A DNA stretch of 64,000 nt from Pseudomonas wuhanensis (GCF_030687395.1 NZ_CP117430.1:3968001-4032000); one strand, 5' to 3'; positions 8,672 through 18,210 are shown, numbered from the stretch's first letter. A program made the numbers and translations. Notes: generated from the letters alone by a model not told the origin.

Positions 8672-10534
8672 ATGTTCAAACTCAGGCGGAAAACATGGGC
8701 CTTGCTCTTGGTCTACATCGTAGGTGTCAGTGGCTATATCTACTACCTCTACGTCGAGACTCAAGGAGTCCTCACTGAAAACATCAATAACAAATTGCTG
8801 CATGCTGCGTTGGGTGCTTCGGCCATCCTTGGCGACCGCTACCATGACAATCTGATCGACAAACAGTCCAAATCCGAAACGGAAGACTGGAATGCCATTC
8901 AGCGACTCTCCAGCTTCAACAATTCCATGGGTACTGCCTTTGTCTACAGCGTGGTCAAACGCTCGGGCGAGGCTTATCTGGTCAGCTCCAGCGCATCGAA
9001 AAAAGAGATTCTGGAGAAGAATTTCGTACGCTTTTTCGATCCCTACCCGGATGCCAGTCAGGCTTTGCTCGACAGTTTTGAGCGCACCGAACCCACCTGG
9101 ATCGACTACTCGGATCACTGGGGAGACTTTCGCGCCGTCTTCGTCCCAATGAAATCGCAGGACGGTACGATTTATGTTACTGGCGCGGAGATTACGTTGG
9201 CGGACTACTACCACCAACTTAATCAGGACTCCCTGCACCATATCATCCTGGCCATTCTGGTATTTCTCGCCCTCAGCCTTTTACGCATGCGTGCTCATCT
9301 CCAGCAATTGAAAATAAACGAACAGGTATTGAATCAGGCAAAAAATGCCGCCGAGGACGCTGATCGTTCAAAAACCAGATTTTTGGCCACCATGAGTCAT
9401 GAGATCCGCACACCGATGTACGGTGTCATCGGCGCGACCGAGTTGCTGGCGCGGTCCACCCTGAGCCCCGAGCAAAGCAGTCTGTTAAAAACGATTAATA
9501 CCAGCGGACGAACCCTGCTGTCTCTTATCGACAACATTCTCGACCTTGCAAAAATCGAAGCGGGCAAACTTGAATTGAAACCTCGTGTTTTCGAAGTGAG
9601 AGCATTGGTTTTATCCAGTATTGAAATGATCCGGCAAAACATTCAGGACAAGCCAATAGCACTTGAGGCCCACGTCTCACCGGACGTACCTTCCTTGGTC
9701 AAAACCGATACCGATAGCCTTCGCCAGATCTTGCTCAACTTGTTGGGCAATGCGGTCAAATTCACCGAAGCCGGAAAAGTATCGCTCATGGTCACGACGA
9801 GCGGTTACGGCCCTCAAGCCCGACTCGACTTCTCCATACGCGATACCGGCATAGGTATCCCCGCTGAACGGCAAAACAGCCTGTTCAAGCCCTTTACTCA
9901 GTTCAAAGGGCCGGCCAGTCAACGCTTTACCGGGAGTGGGCTCGGCCTTTCAATCTGCAAAAATCTGGTCGAGGCGCAGCAGGGGACTTTATCCTTTACC
10001 AGTCAGCCTGGCGTCGGATCGACGTTCTCCTTCTCCCTCCCCATGGAGCTTTTTTCAGTCTCGGAAATACCCATCGGGGACGATCATGCAGTGGTGGGTT
10101 TCGACTCATCTTTTGCCGAGGATTTCCCGCTCGATATCCTGCTGGTGGAAAACCATCCCGTGAGTCAGAAAGTTGCCATGGCGATGCTACAGGAGTTGGG
10201 TTATACACCCGACCTTGCGTCAAACGGCCTGGAGGCGGTCAATCAGTCTATGACTTCGACTCCAGATATCATTTTTATGGATATCAACATGCCTGTTATG
10301 GATGGGCTAGCGGCCATTCGTAAAATCCGCAAACTACCATTGGGCGATACTTGCTACATCGTTGCTTTCACCGCGAGCGCTTTTTCGAGCGAGATAGAGC
10401 GTTTCAGGGCCGCGGGGGCCAATGACGTTTTAACCAAACCGGCGAACTTTATGGCCTTGACCCGAGTGCTTCAGCGTGCAGCCAACTACCGGCAGCAGCT
10501 CAAGGCCAGCACTCCGGTATTGGATGCAATCTAA
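8672..10534 (+). CDS. Membrane-bound hybrid sensor histidine kinase
   Basis: A 620-residue protein. TM1 is about residues 8-28 and TM2 about 189-206, enclosing a ~160-residue periplasmic sensor of unknown ligand. The HisKA dimerisation domain has phospho-acceptor His243 in [11 protein letters not shown]. The HATPase domain follows, with an N box ([10 protein letters not shown], about 358-367) and G boxes ([15 protein letters not shown]). A C-terminal receiver begins [13 protein letters not shown] and carries Asp537 in [10 protein letters not shown] and Lys in LTKPAN. No Hpt domain or linked response regulator is present, so phosphate probably passes to an Hpt protein elsewhere. The gene is flanked by duplicated sequence (8224-8448 and 10539-10702), suggesting insertion into or duplication around the locus. 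Confidence 0.93.
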   Translation: MFKLRRKTWALLLVYIVGVSGYIYYLYVETQGVLTENINNKLLHAALGASAILGDRYHDNLIDKQSKSETEDWNAIQRLSSFNNSMGTAFVYSVVKRSGEAYLVSSSASKKEILEKNFVRFFDPYPDASQALLDSFERTEPTWIDYSDHWGDFRAVFVPMKSQDGTIYVTGAEITLADYYHQLNQDSLHHIILAILVFLALSLLRMRAHLQQLKINEQVLNQAKNAAEDADRSKTRFLATMSHEIRTPMYGVIGATELLARSTLSPEQSSLLKTINTSGRTLLSLIDNILDLAKIEAGKLELKPRVFEVRALVLSSIEMIRQNIQDKPIALEAHVSPDVPSLVKTDTDSLRQILLNLLGNAVKFTEAGKVSLMVTTSGYGPQARLDFSIRDTGIGIPAERQNSLFKPFTQFKGPASQRFTGSGLGLSICKNLVEAQQGTLSFTSQPGVGSTFSFSLPMELFSVSEIPIGDDHAVVGFDSSFAEDFPLDILLVENHPVSQKVAMAMLQELGYTPDLASNGLEAVNQSMTSTPDIIFMDINMPVMDGLAAIRKIRKLPLGDTCYIVAFTASAFSSEIERFRAAGANDVLTKPANFMALTRVLQRAANYRQQLKASTPVLDAI

Positions 10535-10538
10535 AGTT

Positions 10539-10702
10539 TTCAACGGTTGGAAACGCTTTCGCTGGGCGAGGCGCTTGGCGATGACGCTGCGTTGTTTTGC
10601 GCGGGCGGCAGTTGCGGGCGCAGCTTTAAATCACCCAATAAAAATGGGCGACTCCAAGGTCGCCCATTTTTTATATCCAAAACTTTTAAACACCGCCTCC
10701 CA
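10539..10702 (+). pseudogene. Decayed duplicate of the 8107-8373 gene 3' end with its terminator
   Basis: From 10539 the sequence reads TTCAACGGTTGGAAACGCTT and encodes METLSLGEALGDDAAL, matching LLETLSLGEALGGDAAL of the upstream gene. About 60 bases are then missing. Homology resumes through the gene's end (GCGGGCGGCAGTTGCGGGCG ... TTTAAATCA), the hairpin and the post-terminator sequence AACTTTTAAACACCGCCTCCCA (10680-10702 against 8427-8448). No start codon or full frame remains. Confidence 0.8.
10640..10671 (+). terminator. Rho-independent terminator after the hybrid kinase
   Basis: A 13-bp stem (10640-10652 with 10659-10671), loop TCCAAG, followed by T's. It is the duplicated and slightly diverged copy of the terminator at 8383-8418 and now ends the kinase transcript. 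Confidence 0.85.
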
Positions 10703-10963
10703 AAGAAGGTGTTCGCCCAGTGTAATGGCCTGGCAATCCATGCACCGGTAAAGAGCCCTGACACCGGGCGAACGGGAAGGATTTTAATAGAATTTGGCAG
10801 ATATGTCGTCACGTATAAACATGAAATTTTATACACGTAATATTTCGTAAGGCGTTGCTCACACAACGCTTACAACCTTCTTAAACCCACCAGTTCGACC
10901 ATTAAAATTGATTGTTCTTGTACAACTATCTGCACAAAAACAATCAATACGTACAAATAATGA
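10703..10963. other. Intergenic region without recognisable gene
   Basis: About 260 AT-rich bases between the duplicated terminator and the 3' end of the next minus-strand gene. No credible coding frame, RNA or promoter was recognised. Confidence 0.5.
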
Positions 10964-11548
10964 TCAGCTTGGGTGTTGAGTGGTCACTTTCAGCACGTCG
11001 GTATAGGTCACCACAACGCTCTGCCCTACTTTCAGATCTTTCAGTTTCGCCTGGACTTCAGGCTTTTCGACGTTGATGGTTTTGGATTGGCCAGCCGGGT
11101 TTTCGAAGGTCAGCTGGTTTTTCTTCAGGTCGATGTGGGTGATTTTCAGTTGGACCTGTACCTGACGGAAGGCTTCGCCGCCGGGGTTGGGGTTGTCTTT
11201 GGTGGCGCGGATTTCGCCGGTGCGTTCGATGGAACCTGGCAGGCCTTTGTCGACATCGGTGTCGAGGTAGGCCGCGACGGAACGGACGACCTCGACGTTG
11301 ACTTGATCGCCCACTTTCAGGTTGCCGAGGTTTTTCGCCTTGTCGCTGAGTTGTACATGTACCTGACGGCCTTCGGCGCCTTCAAGGACGACCTGGTGTT
11401 TGGCGGCGTCGACCGACAGGACTTTGGTGACGACCTGATCGGCTTCCACGACGGCGGACAGCGGGATGTCCGCGGCAATGGCGCTGAGGCTGGCGGTGGA
11501 CAGGAGAGTGGCGAGGGTGATGGCTTTGGTCAGTGCGTTGATCTTCAT
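10964..11548 (-). CDS. Secreted (periplasmic) protein with two tandem beta-domain repeats, function unknown
   Basis: A 194-residue protein starting MKINALTKAITLATLLSTAS with a clear Sec signal peptide cut near SAIAA-DIP. The start at 11548 is preferred over an upstream frame extension because the signal peptide begins there. Two related repeats are visible: KVLSVDAAKHQVVLEG...LGNLKVGDQVNVEVV (about 45-95) and KITHIDLKKNQLTFEN...LKDLKVGQSVVVTYT (about 135-185). Such beta repeats resemble small OB/barrel-like periplasmic proteins. No enzyme motif is visible and the family is not firmly recognised. Confidence 0.7.
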   Translation of the reverse strand: MKINALTKAITLATLLSTASLSAIAADIPLSAVVEADQVVTKVLSVDAAKHQVVLEGAEGRQVHVQLSDKAKNLGNLKVGDQVNVEVVRSVAAYLDTDVDKGLPGSIERTGEIRATKDNPNPGGEAFRQVQVQLKITHIDLKKNQLTFENPAGQSKTINVEKPEVQAKLKDLKVGQSVVVTYTDVLKVTTQHPS

Positions 11549-11635
11549 AAGCGGTACGTTCCCTGTGATTGGATGGCAGCAGACGGCTCTCAATCCAGGT
11601 TCGGCGCCGTCCGTGCCGATGAGCATAGACGCTAC

Positions 11636-11809
11636 TCAGGGAGTGTCCGCGGTTTCTTGCGCGGTGGATTCGCCGCTTTCCGTGCCCTTGCCGCTTTCCT
11701 TGCGCCGGGTCGGGTCGGTGGGGCGCAGGGCGTCGTTGTCGCGCTCGACTTCGCCCGGTGGCCGCGGTTCGTCGGGGTTTTCCGAGGGGGTGGTCGGTTT
11801 GGGACTCAT
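11636..11809 (-). CDS. Small proline- and acid-rich hypothetical protein
   Basis: A 57-residue, probably disordered protein (MSPKPTTPSENPDEPRPPGE, then alternating K/R/E and S/T). The start at 11809 is chosen because AGGAAC stands at the right spacing before it; a start at 11854 would lie inside the upstream gene. It follows the 80-residue gene at 11820-12062 by 10 bases, likely in one operon. The function is unknown. Confidence 0.55.
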   Translation of the reverse strand: MSPKPTTPSENPDEPRPPGEVERDNDALRPTDPTRRKESGKGTESGESTAQETADTP

Positions 11810-11819
11810 GGAATGTTCC

Positions 11820-12062
11820 TCAGGCTTCGGGATCGTCGACTTCGTGGGCGACATTCACGGCGGGCGAGTCTTTGTGGGATTGATCGGCCTTGGCTTTGAG
11901 GGTCTGCCATTGCTCGAGGTCAATGGCGCCCTGCCCCAGCAGATCGTCGGCGATGCGCAGCAGTTCGCTGTAATGCGCGTCGGGGGATTGCTGCCAATAG
12001 GCCTTGTCGTCGAACAGCCGCTGCCAAGTGGCCAGGTCGGGCGGTTTGAGGTCGTCGCTCAT
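11820..12062 (-). CDS. Small hypothetical protein
   Basis: An 80-residue acidic helical protein beginning MSDDLKPPDLATWQRLFDDK, with a second helix HYSELLRIADDLLGQ. The start at 12062 has a GGAGCCCGCC purine stretch upstream. No known domain or catalytic motif is recognised. It shares an operon with the 57-residue gene and lies 62 bases from the lipocalin gene end. Confidence 0.6.
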   Translation of the reverse strand: MSDDLKPPDLATWQRLFDDKAYWQQSPDAHYSELLRIADDLLGQGAIDLEQWQTLKAKADQSHKDSPAVNVAHEVDDPEA

Positions 12063-12124
12063 GGCGGGCTCCCGTGAATGGGCTTCATTACGTAGGAAAA
12101 CGGCGTGGCGCCGAGAGTTCCGGG

Positions 12125-13198
12125 TCAATAGCCGGTCATCTCCAGATACCCCTGCCCGCCATGACTGCCGCTAAGCCGCACCGGCCCTTCCCAATAGGGA
12201 ATGCGCAAGTCCATCCACGCCTTGGGATTGAGGGCGCTGATGGTGATTTCGAGGTGTTTGGCGGGGATTTTGATCGACCAGCTCACGGGCATCGAACGTC
12301 CGGCCACGTTGGCGGTGTCTTGTGGTGTGAGGCTGATGTCGTCGGCATGCAGTAATTGCGTCTGCCCTTGGGCATCGATCCAGGTGCCGGTGAGGTATGG
12401 CGCGCCGTCCTTTTGCCGCATGCGGTAGAGCATGACGTGTTCGCCGCTGTCCAGGTGCAGGGAGAACCAGTCCCAGCCGGTCTGGTTGGCGGTCAGGGGT
12501 TGGCTGCTCCACTCGCGGTCGAGCCAGGCCGGGCCGCTGACGGTGTAGGTTTTGCCATCGATTTCCAACGTGCCGCTGGCCTGGAAAAACGGCTGGCTGT
12601 AGTAGTACGACGCTTGGCCTTGTTCGGATTTCTGGCTGAAGCCTTTGTCGCCCTGAAGCACCAGTGGACGTGTGGAGGTCAGTCGAAGCTGGTAGCTGAA
12701 AGCCTTGTCGCGAGCGCTGAGTTGCAGGTCCGCCAGCGGGTTCTCAGCGGTGGCCTGACTGCTGAAACGCCAATCGTCGATCCATGCGTTGAACGGCGCC
12801 AGGCTCACTCCGGCCTGGCCAACGCCGCCACGGGCGTAGCGTTCGGCGGCATGGTGCACCGTAGCGGAAGTCACGGCCGCATGGCCCAGCCAGATGGTCT
12901 GATTGGCCCAGCCGGGTTGCTCGGGCGTCGCTTTCAACGCACTGCGAAACAGCGTCCATTGCGCGCCGAACTCACGGCCCTGATCGTCCTTGAGGTTGGC
13001 GGTGACGTACCACCATTCGATGCGAAAACCATGGTGGGGGCCGTGGTCCGCCGGAAAATTGAAGACTCGCCCGGGCACCACCGGGGTAAATGCCTGCGCC
13101 TGATGGCCGAGGCCGGCGAAGCCTTTTTCTGGCGCGGGGGTGTTGTCACAGCCGCTCAGCAATGCCAGTAATAACACCACCCCGACCTTAATCTTCAT
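12125..13198 (-). CDS. CrtC/lipocalin-like lipoprotein (carotenoid 1,2-hydratase family fold)
   Basis: A 357-residue lipoprotein: MKIKVGVVLLLALLSGC gives a signal peptide with lipobox LLSGC (Cys17). The body shows the hallmark of the CrtC/AttH lipocalin-like family, FPADHGPHHGFRIEWWYVTANL near the N-terminus, then tandem beta-barrel strands including SGPAWLDREWSSQPL and GWDWFSLHLDSGEHVMLYRMR. The member's substrate is not known; homologues sit beside LolD/FtsX-type ABC systems. The ATG at 13198 overlaps the permease gene end by 11 bases, so it is the last gene of a three-gene operon. A TTG six bases upstream is a less likely start. Confidence 0.85.
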   Translation of the reverse strand: MKIKVGVVLLLALLSGCDNTPAPEKGFAGLGHQAQAFTPVVPGRVFNFPADHGPHHGFRIEWWYVTANLKDDQGREFGAQWTLFRSALKATPEQPGWANQTIWLGHAAVTSATVHHAAERYARGGVGQAGVSLAPFNAWIDDWRFSSQATAENPLADLQLSARDKAFSYQLRLTSTRPLVLQGDKGFSQKSEQGQASYYYSQPFFQASGTLEIDGKTYTVSGPAWLDREWSSQPLTANQTGWDWFSLHLDSGEHVMLYRMRQKDGAPYLTGTWIDAQGQTQLLHADDISLTPQDTANVAGRSMPVSWSIKIPAKHLEITISALNPKAWMDLRIPYWEGPVRLSGSHGGQGYLEMTGY

Positions 13199-15659
13199 GA
13201 GCAAACGTCCTCAGCAAATCGGCCGGTTGCGTGCGATACAACGAGTACAGCGGCCACGCCGAGGCAAGCAACGTGGCGATCAATGCCAGGCCCATCAACT
13301 GCAACAGTTGCAACGGAAACACCCGCAACGGCAACCGCCAGCCGAAGGCCTGAACGTTGATCACCGTGTCCAGGCACCACGCCAATGCGATGCCCAAAGG
13401 CAATGCCAGCACCAGCGTCAATACTGCCAGCAACCAGGTCTGCCCGAGGTTCAGCAGCATCAACTGCCGTCGCGTCACGCCCAGTGCCCACAGTGGCGCG
13501 AGTTGCCCGAGGCGGCTCTGGCTTTGGGTCAGCAGGCTGATGAACAGCGCCACGCCCGCGACGCAAAGCGTCAGGCTGTTGAGCGCGGCGGTGGCGGCGA
13601 AGGTGCGTTCGAATACTTGCGTGGACCAGCCCTTGAGCCGGGCCTGATCGAAGATGCGGCTGTCCTCCAGAGCGAAGCGGGCTTGCAGCGTGGTCAGGAA
13701 CCCAGGAATCGATGCCGGGTCGATGCGCAGGTTGAAACGGTTGGGCGTCAACTGCGGCCAGCCGCGCAACAGGTGATTGATGTTGACCAGCAGGTGGCCC
13801 TTGGGATTGCCGTAGTCGGCGTAGATCCCGACGATCCGTGGCGACCATAGGCCATTCGGCGTCGGGATCGTCAGGTGATCACCGAGCCGTACCTTCAACC
13901 GCCGGGCCAGTTGCTCGCTGAGCATCAGCGCGTCGTCCTTGGCCAGTCGCTCCCAAGGGTTGTCGCCCAAGGCTTCCAACAATGGCCAATGCTGACGATA
14001 AGTCGGGTGATCGATCACGCCAAAGACCTCCGCCGGCCAGCCCTGCAACTGGATCGACACTTGCCAGTTCGGGAGCACCGCGGTGACTTGAGGTTGTTGT
14101 TTGAGCCAGGTGTGCAGCTCTCGAGCCTGGGCGGGATTTTGCGGATTGAGGTACAGCTCGGCGGTCAGGCGTTGTTCGAGCCAGTTGCTGAACGTCTGAC
14201 GGAAACCGGCGGTCATGCTGCCGGCGCCGATGTTTGCCGCCAGTGCCAACAACAGCGCCATCAACGCCAGGCTCAGGGCCGGCAGTTGCTGGCGGCAGTC
14301 GGCGAGAAACCATTGGCCGAGCACCGAGCGACTGCGCCCAAGCACCCAGTTGAGCACGCTGTTCAACACCACCGGCAAGGCCAGTGCGGCGCCGATCAAC
14401 AATGCGCCCATCAACACGAAGCCGCTGCTCAGGCTGTCGCCGAAGCTCAACGCCAATAACGCGATCATCGCCGCCATCGCCGCGACCCAACCCTGGCGCC
14501 GCAACCAGCGCGCGTGGGCCTGATGCCAGGCTTGCGGATTGGCCAGCGCCAGCAACGGCAACCGCGCCGCCCGCAGCAAACTGTTGGCGCCGGCCAGCAA
14601 GGCGCCGAACAGGCTCAGGCCGATACCGCTGAACCACCACAGCGGGCTGAGGTTCAACTGCCCCGGTACTTCGGCGCCGTACAAGCCGCGCAAACTGGCG
14701 GCGACGTCCGGCAACAGCACGCCGGCCAGCAGGTAGCCGCTGACGACGCCGGCGATACCCCCAATCAGCGCCAGACCACCCAGTTCGACGGCAAGGCAGG
14801 CAATTAACAGGCGGGCGCTGACCCCACAGGCGCGCAGAGTTCTGAGCAAGCCTCGGCGTTGCTCCAGCGCCAGGCCGATCGCCGCGTGAACGATGAACAG
14901 GCCGACCACGAACGACAGAAAGCCCAAGGCATCGAGGTTCAGGTGGAAGCTCTCGGTCAGGCGCGCGAGATTGTTTTCTTCGCCGCTGCTTTTGAACTGG
15001 AGTTGGCCCTTGAACTCATCAGGCAGGGTCGCGGTGAAATCCTTGGGCAGCAGCAGCCGTGACAATTGATCCGGCAATTGCAGAATCTGTTGGGCGAAGC
15101 CGATGTCCACCAGCAACACACCGGGCGCCATGTCGGTCTGGGCTCGCAGCGGCGGCAAAGTGATGCCGCTCTGGGCCACCGGGGTTTCACCTTCGTGCAA
15201 GCCCAATGCCTGCAACGTCTGCGGCGAAATCCAGGTGCTGCCCGGGGGGGTGAAAAACTCGACGATCTGCTCGATCGGCAACGACCGCCCGGCCACTGCA
15301 GAACCGGCCGGCAACGACACTGGCTCAATGCCCATTAACTGCAAGCGCTGGTCTTCATGCCCCTTGAGCGTTACCCGGCCGCGCAACACCGGCGATACCG
15401 GCCAGCCTGCGCGACGCAGGTCGATAAACAATTGCTGAGAGAACACCCCGCCGCCGGGCGCACTGAGACTGGCTTGAGGTTCGCCGCCGATCAACTGACT
15501 GGCCCGGGCGTAACTTTCGCGCGCCTGGCTGTTCAGCGCTTGCACGCCGGTCAGCAGGCTGGTGGCGAGCCAGAGCCCGGTCAGCACACTGAAAAATTGC
15601 ACCGGGTGCTGCCGCCAATGGCTGAGCAGCGCTCGCAGCGTCTCGCGAAAAACCCGCAC
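13188..15659 (-). CDS. FtsX-like ABC transporter permease
   Basis: An 823-residue permease of the MacB/LolE-FtsX class. A first TM lies at about 20-40 (FFSVLTGLWLATSLL); a large periplasmic domain follows; a TM block lies near the middle (FLSFVVGLFIVHAAIGLALE, LLIACLAVELGGLALIGGIAGVVSGYLLAGVL). A second periplasmic domain and a final FtsX TM block (SLTLCVAGVALFISLL, WLLAVLTLVLALPLGIALAW) end the protein. The GTG at 15659 overlaps the ATPase stop (TGAGGTG); a GTG at 15692 is the alternative. With the ATPase and lipocalin lipoprotein it probably moves or extracts an envelope lipid or lipoprotein; the substrate is unknown. Confidence 0.9.
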   Translation of the reverse strand: MRVFRETLRALLSHWRQHPVQFFSVLTGLWLATSLLTGVQALNSQARESYARASQLIGGEPQASLSAPGGGVFSQQLFIDLRRAGWPVSPVLRGRVTLKGHEDQRLQLMGIEPVSLPAGSAVAGRSLPIEQIVEFFTPPGSTWISPQTLQALGLHEGETPVAQSGITLPPLRAQTDMAPGVLLVDIGFAQQILQLPDQLSRLLLPKDFTATLPDEFKGQLQFKSSGEENNLARLTESFHLNLDALGFLSFVVGLFIVHAAIGLALEQRRGLLRTLRACGVSARLLIACLAVELGGLALIGGIAGVVSGYLLAGVLLPDVAASLRGLYGAEVPGQLNLSPLWWFSGIGLSLFGALLAGANSLLRAARLPLLALANPQAWHQAHARWLRRQGWVAAMAAMIALLALSFGDSLSSGFVLMGALLIGAALALPVVLNSVLNWVLGRSRSVLGQWFLADCRQQLPALSLALMALLLALAANIGAGSMTAGFRQTFSNWLEQRLTAELYLNPQNPAQARELHTWLKQQPQVTAVLPNWQVSIQLQGWPAEVFGVIDHPTYRQHWPLLEALGDNPWERLAKDDALMLSEQLARRLKVRLGDHLTIPTPNGLWSPRIVGIYADYGNPKGHLLVNINHLLRGWPQLTPNRFNLRIDPASIPGFLTTLQARFALEDSRIFDQARLKGWSTQVFERTFAATAALNSLTLCVAGVALFISLLTQSQSRLGQLAPLWALGVTRRQLMLLNLGQTWLLAVLTLVLALPLGIALAWCLDTVINVQAFGWRLPLRVFPLQLLQLMGLALIATLLASAWPLYSLYRTQPADLLRTFAHED

Positions 15660-15660
15660 C

Positions 15661-16329
15661 TCAGCGCTCGCCCGCGCCAGCCAGACGGCCACCGTGCAGC
15701 ACCACTTTGTCTGCCAACCGCGCGGCGACCCGTGGGCTGTGAGTGACCATCAACAACGTCGTCGGGCTGTCGTCGAGCAGCTCCAGCAACAACTTCAACA
15801 CCTCATCGCTGGTGGCTTCATCGAGGCTGCCGGTGGGCTCGTCGGCCAACAACAGTTTCGGTTGCGATGCCAAGGCGCGGCCCAACGCAACCCGTTGCTG
15901 TTGCCCGCCAGACAGTTGCTCCGGATAGCGCCGCAGCAAATCTCCCAACCCCAGACGTTGCACCAGATGCGCCTGCCAACGTGGATCGTGGCGCCCGGCC
16001 AGACGCGCCTGAAACGCCAGATTGTCTTCAACGCGCAAACTGCCGATCAGGTTGAACTGCTGAAACACCAGGCCGATTTCGGTCCGCCGCCAGTTCGCCA
16101 ATTGGCTTTCGGTCATTTGTTCCAGCCGATGCTCGCCGCTGCGAATGCTGCCGCGATCGACCTTGTCCAGCCCGGCGATCAGGTGCAGCAAGGTGCTCTT
16201 GCCACTGCCCGACTCGCCCATCAGCGCCAGGCTGCTGCCGGGCTTCAACGTGAGGTCGACGCCTTGCAGCACGGGCAATGGGCCTTGGGGGGTGGCGTAG
16301 CTTTTGAAGACGCCCTGGACCGAAAGCAT
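15661..16329 (-). CDS. ABC transporter ATP-binding protein (LolD/MacB type)
   Basis: A 222-residue ATPase starting MLSVQGVFKSYATPQGP. Walker A is GESGSGKST (about 37-45), the Q loop is FQQFNLIGSL, the signature is LSGGQQQRVALGRAL, Walker B is LLLADEPTGSLDE and the H loop is MVTHSPRVAARL. Length and the phrase QFNLIGSLRVEDNLAFQARL place it in the LolD-like family that energises FtsX-type permeases at the inner membrane. It is first in the operon, with its stop touching the permease start. Confidence 0.93.
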   Translation of the reverse strand: MLSVQGVFKSYATPQGPLPVLQGVDLTLKPGSSLALMGESGSGKSTLLHLIAGLDKVDRGSIRSGEHRLEQMTESQLANWRRTEIGLVFQQFNLIGSLRVEDNLAFQARLAGRHDPRWQAHLVQRLGLGDLLRRYPEQLSGGQQQRVALGRALASQPKLLLADEPTGSLDEATSDEVLKLLLELLDDSPTTLLMVTHSPRVAARLADKVVLHGGRLAGAGER

Positions 16330-16394
16330 GAGGGGAGACTCGTTGAAGACAGTGGGCCTAGGATAGCGGACGGCAGCGACACCGCGTTATCGTT

Positions 16395-16487
16395 CTTCGC
16401 GAGCAAGCCCGCTCCCACAGGGATCGCCGGTGCACGCAGAAGCTGTGTACACATCGATCAAATGTGGGAGCGGGCTTGCTCGCGAAG
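16395..16487. repeat. REP pair (inverted)
   Basis: Two 25-base arms (16395-16419 and 16463-16487) are exact inverted copies containing GAGCAAGCCCGCTCCCAC, with a 43-base spacer. This is a Pseudomonas REP doublet between two genes converging on their 5'/3' ends. Confidence 0.9.
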
Positions 16488-16512
16488 GGGCCGGCTCAGC
16501 CAACAAACAACC

Positions 16513-18210
16513 TCACTGCCCCACCGCCACACTCGGCACCACCCGCCCCGGCGTCACAATGCGGTTCAGGTCAATATGCTTCCACTCAGGCTTGGCCCCC
16601 AACCGCGCATTGAACCGATAGTTAAACGTGAAATCGTCCACCGTCGGCACACTCAACGGTTTGCCATACACCGCCTCAATCCCCGCCAAGTCATAACCCA
16701 TCACCTGCAGCAACGTCGGGAAGATGTTGTAGTGACTGGAGCGATCCTTGTTGGCCGGCAATTGCGCCTGCCAGTCCAAAGTCTTCAAACCGCTGCCCGA
16801 AATCACCACCAGGGGCACCAAGCCCTCCTCCTCCACCGGATCACCACCGCAGTGAGTATTGAGCCCCGGGTTACCGCGCTCGTGCAGATCCTGCCCGTGG
16901 TCCGAGGTGTAAATCAGCAGCGCACGGCTCAAATCCGCCTGAGCGAAAACCCGTGCGAAGAACTCGCCGACATTCCACAGCACGGTATTTTTGTAGGCGT
17001 TGCGGTACAGCAACCAATCATCCAGCTGACCGTTGAAACCATCGCGCGTGCCCGTGTCCGCCACCTCGACAAACTGCCCTCGGGGCAATGTCGGGCGGTA
17101 GGCCATAAACGCATCCGGGTATTTATCATGCACCGGAAAATGCGCGCCGAGCTTGTTGATCACCACCAGCTCCGGTTTACCGTCGTTGAGCAGATCGATC
17201 AGCTTGGCCGCCGCGGCCATGTCGCGGTCGCGCACGCTGGTCTGGTCGAATTGCACGAACTCGTCGATGTCCTTTTTCTCGGCAGCGTTCATCAGGTTCT
17301 GCAAGTTGCCACCGGTGCGTTGGGAGTCGATATAAACGGTGCGCAGCCCGGCCTTTTTTGCGTACTGCCAGATCGACGGCAACGTGCTGTTGATCCGCAT
17401 GTAGTCACCGCGGGTGCCACCGTAGCGCAGGGTGACATTGGTGTCGGCACTGCAATTGGCAATGGACGCCGCGTAGCCGTAATTGAAAATGTCCACGCCT
17501 GGGCGCGGTTCCTTGAGGTTGCTGTGCACACCGAACGGCGTGTTGATGTCCAGGTAGTTGCCGGAAATGCTCTCGTCGATGATCAGCACGATGTCGTGCC
17601 CCACCGGCTGATCGATACGCGCCAGTTTCACCGGTTCGCGCGGGCCGACGGTGTTGTGCAGCGCTTCATAGGTAAACAGATTCAAATAGGCCAACGGTGT
17701 GTACATGATCGGTAAGCCACGGGCGCCCTCACCGGCCCGCACAAACAGCACGGCACTGAGCATCAGCACCCCGAGCACTGGCGCCGCCACCAGCAGTGCA
17801 CCGGGTAATGGCGTCCGTCGACGCGGCTTAAGCCCGATACCGAACAGCAGCAATAAACCACTGACCGTCCCGCTGATGATTGCATCGCGGTACTGGTACG
17901 CCGCCTCTTGAATAAACCCACCGGAATACACCAGCGACACAAAACTGCTGTAGGTCATGTAACCGGCAGTCACTTGCGTATAGACGTCGAAGAACACCGC
18001 CGAGCCAAACATCGCCAACGCGAACACATGACGGATTAGCGTCTGTCGGATGTACGCGGTCATGAACAGCGCGATCGCCAGCACCACGAACATCCCGCCG
18101 TACAGCAGCATCGGGAATCCGATGCCCAGCGCATCGAGACGAGCGAGGTAATAGTCGTAGCTTTTGAGTAAATACAGAACCAGCAACAGGTCCTTGAAGT
18201 ATCGGATCAT
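16513..18210 (-). CDS. Phosphoethanolamine transferase-like sulfatase-fold membrane enzyme
   Basis: A 565-residue protein starting MIRYFKDLLLVLYLL; the upstream in-frame extension to 18270 lacks family support. Five TM helices occupy about residues 1-175 (YGGMFVVLAIALFM, HVFALAMFGSAVFFDVY, GTVSGLLLLFGIGL, GALLVAAPVLGVLMLS). A periplasmic alkaline-phosphatase-fold domain follows with metal-binding motifs VLIIDESISGNYLDIN, NKLGAHFPVHDKYP and IYTSDHGQDLHERG. In EptA-type enzymes the nucleophile is Thr in an E-x-x-T context; here the equivalent position appears to be Ser. Such enzymes decorate lipid A, core or periplasmic glucans with phosphoethanolamine. The exact acceptor cannot be told. Confidence 0.82.
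   Translation of the reverse strand: MIRYFKDLLLVLYLLKSYDYYLARLDALGIGFPMLLYGGMFVVLAIALFMTAYIRQTLIRHVFALAMFGSAVFFDVYTQVTAGYMTYSSFVSLVYSGGFIQEAAYQYRDAIISGTVSGLLLLFGIGLKPRRRTPLPGALLVAAPVLGVLMLSAVLFVRAGEGARGLPIMYTPLAYLNLFTYEALHNTVGPREPVKLARIDQPVGHDIVLIIDESISGNYLDINTPFGVHSNLKEPRPGVDIFNYGYAASIANCSADTNVTLRYGGTRGDYMRINSTLPSIWQYAKKAGLRTVYIDSQRTGGNLQNLMNAAEKKDIDEFVQFDQTSVRDRDMAAAAKLIDLLNDGKPELVVINKLGAHFPVHDKYPDAFMAYRPTLPRGQFVEVADTGTRDGFNGQLDDWLLYRNAYKNTVLWNVGEFFARVFAQADLSRALLIYTSDHGQDLHERGNPGLNTHCGGDPVEEEGLVPLVVISGSGLKTLDWQAQLPANKDRSSHYNIFPTLLQVMGYDLAGIEAVYGKPLSVPTVDDFTFNYRFNARLGAKPEWKHIDLNRIVTPGRVVPSVAVGQ

Noticed and set aside
15562..17715. Plus-strand open frame of 717 codons
   Set aside because: Crosses the ABC ATPase gene, a REP pair and the PEtN transferase gene in antisense; an artefact of GC bias.
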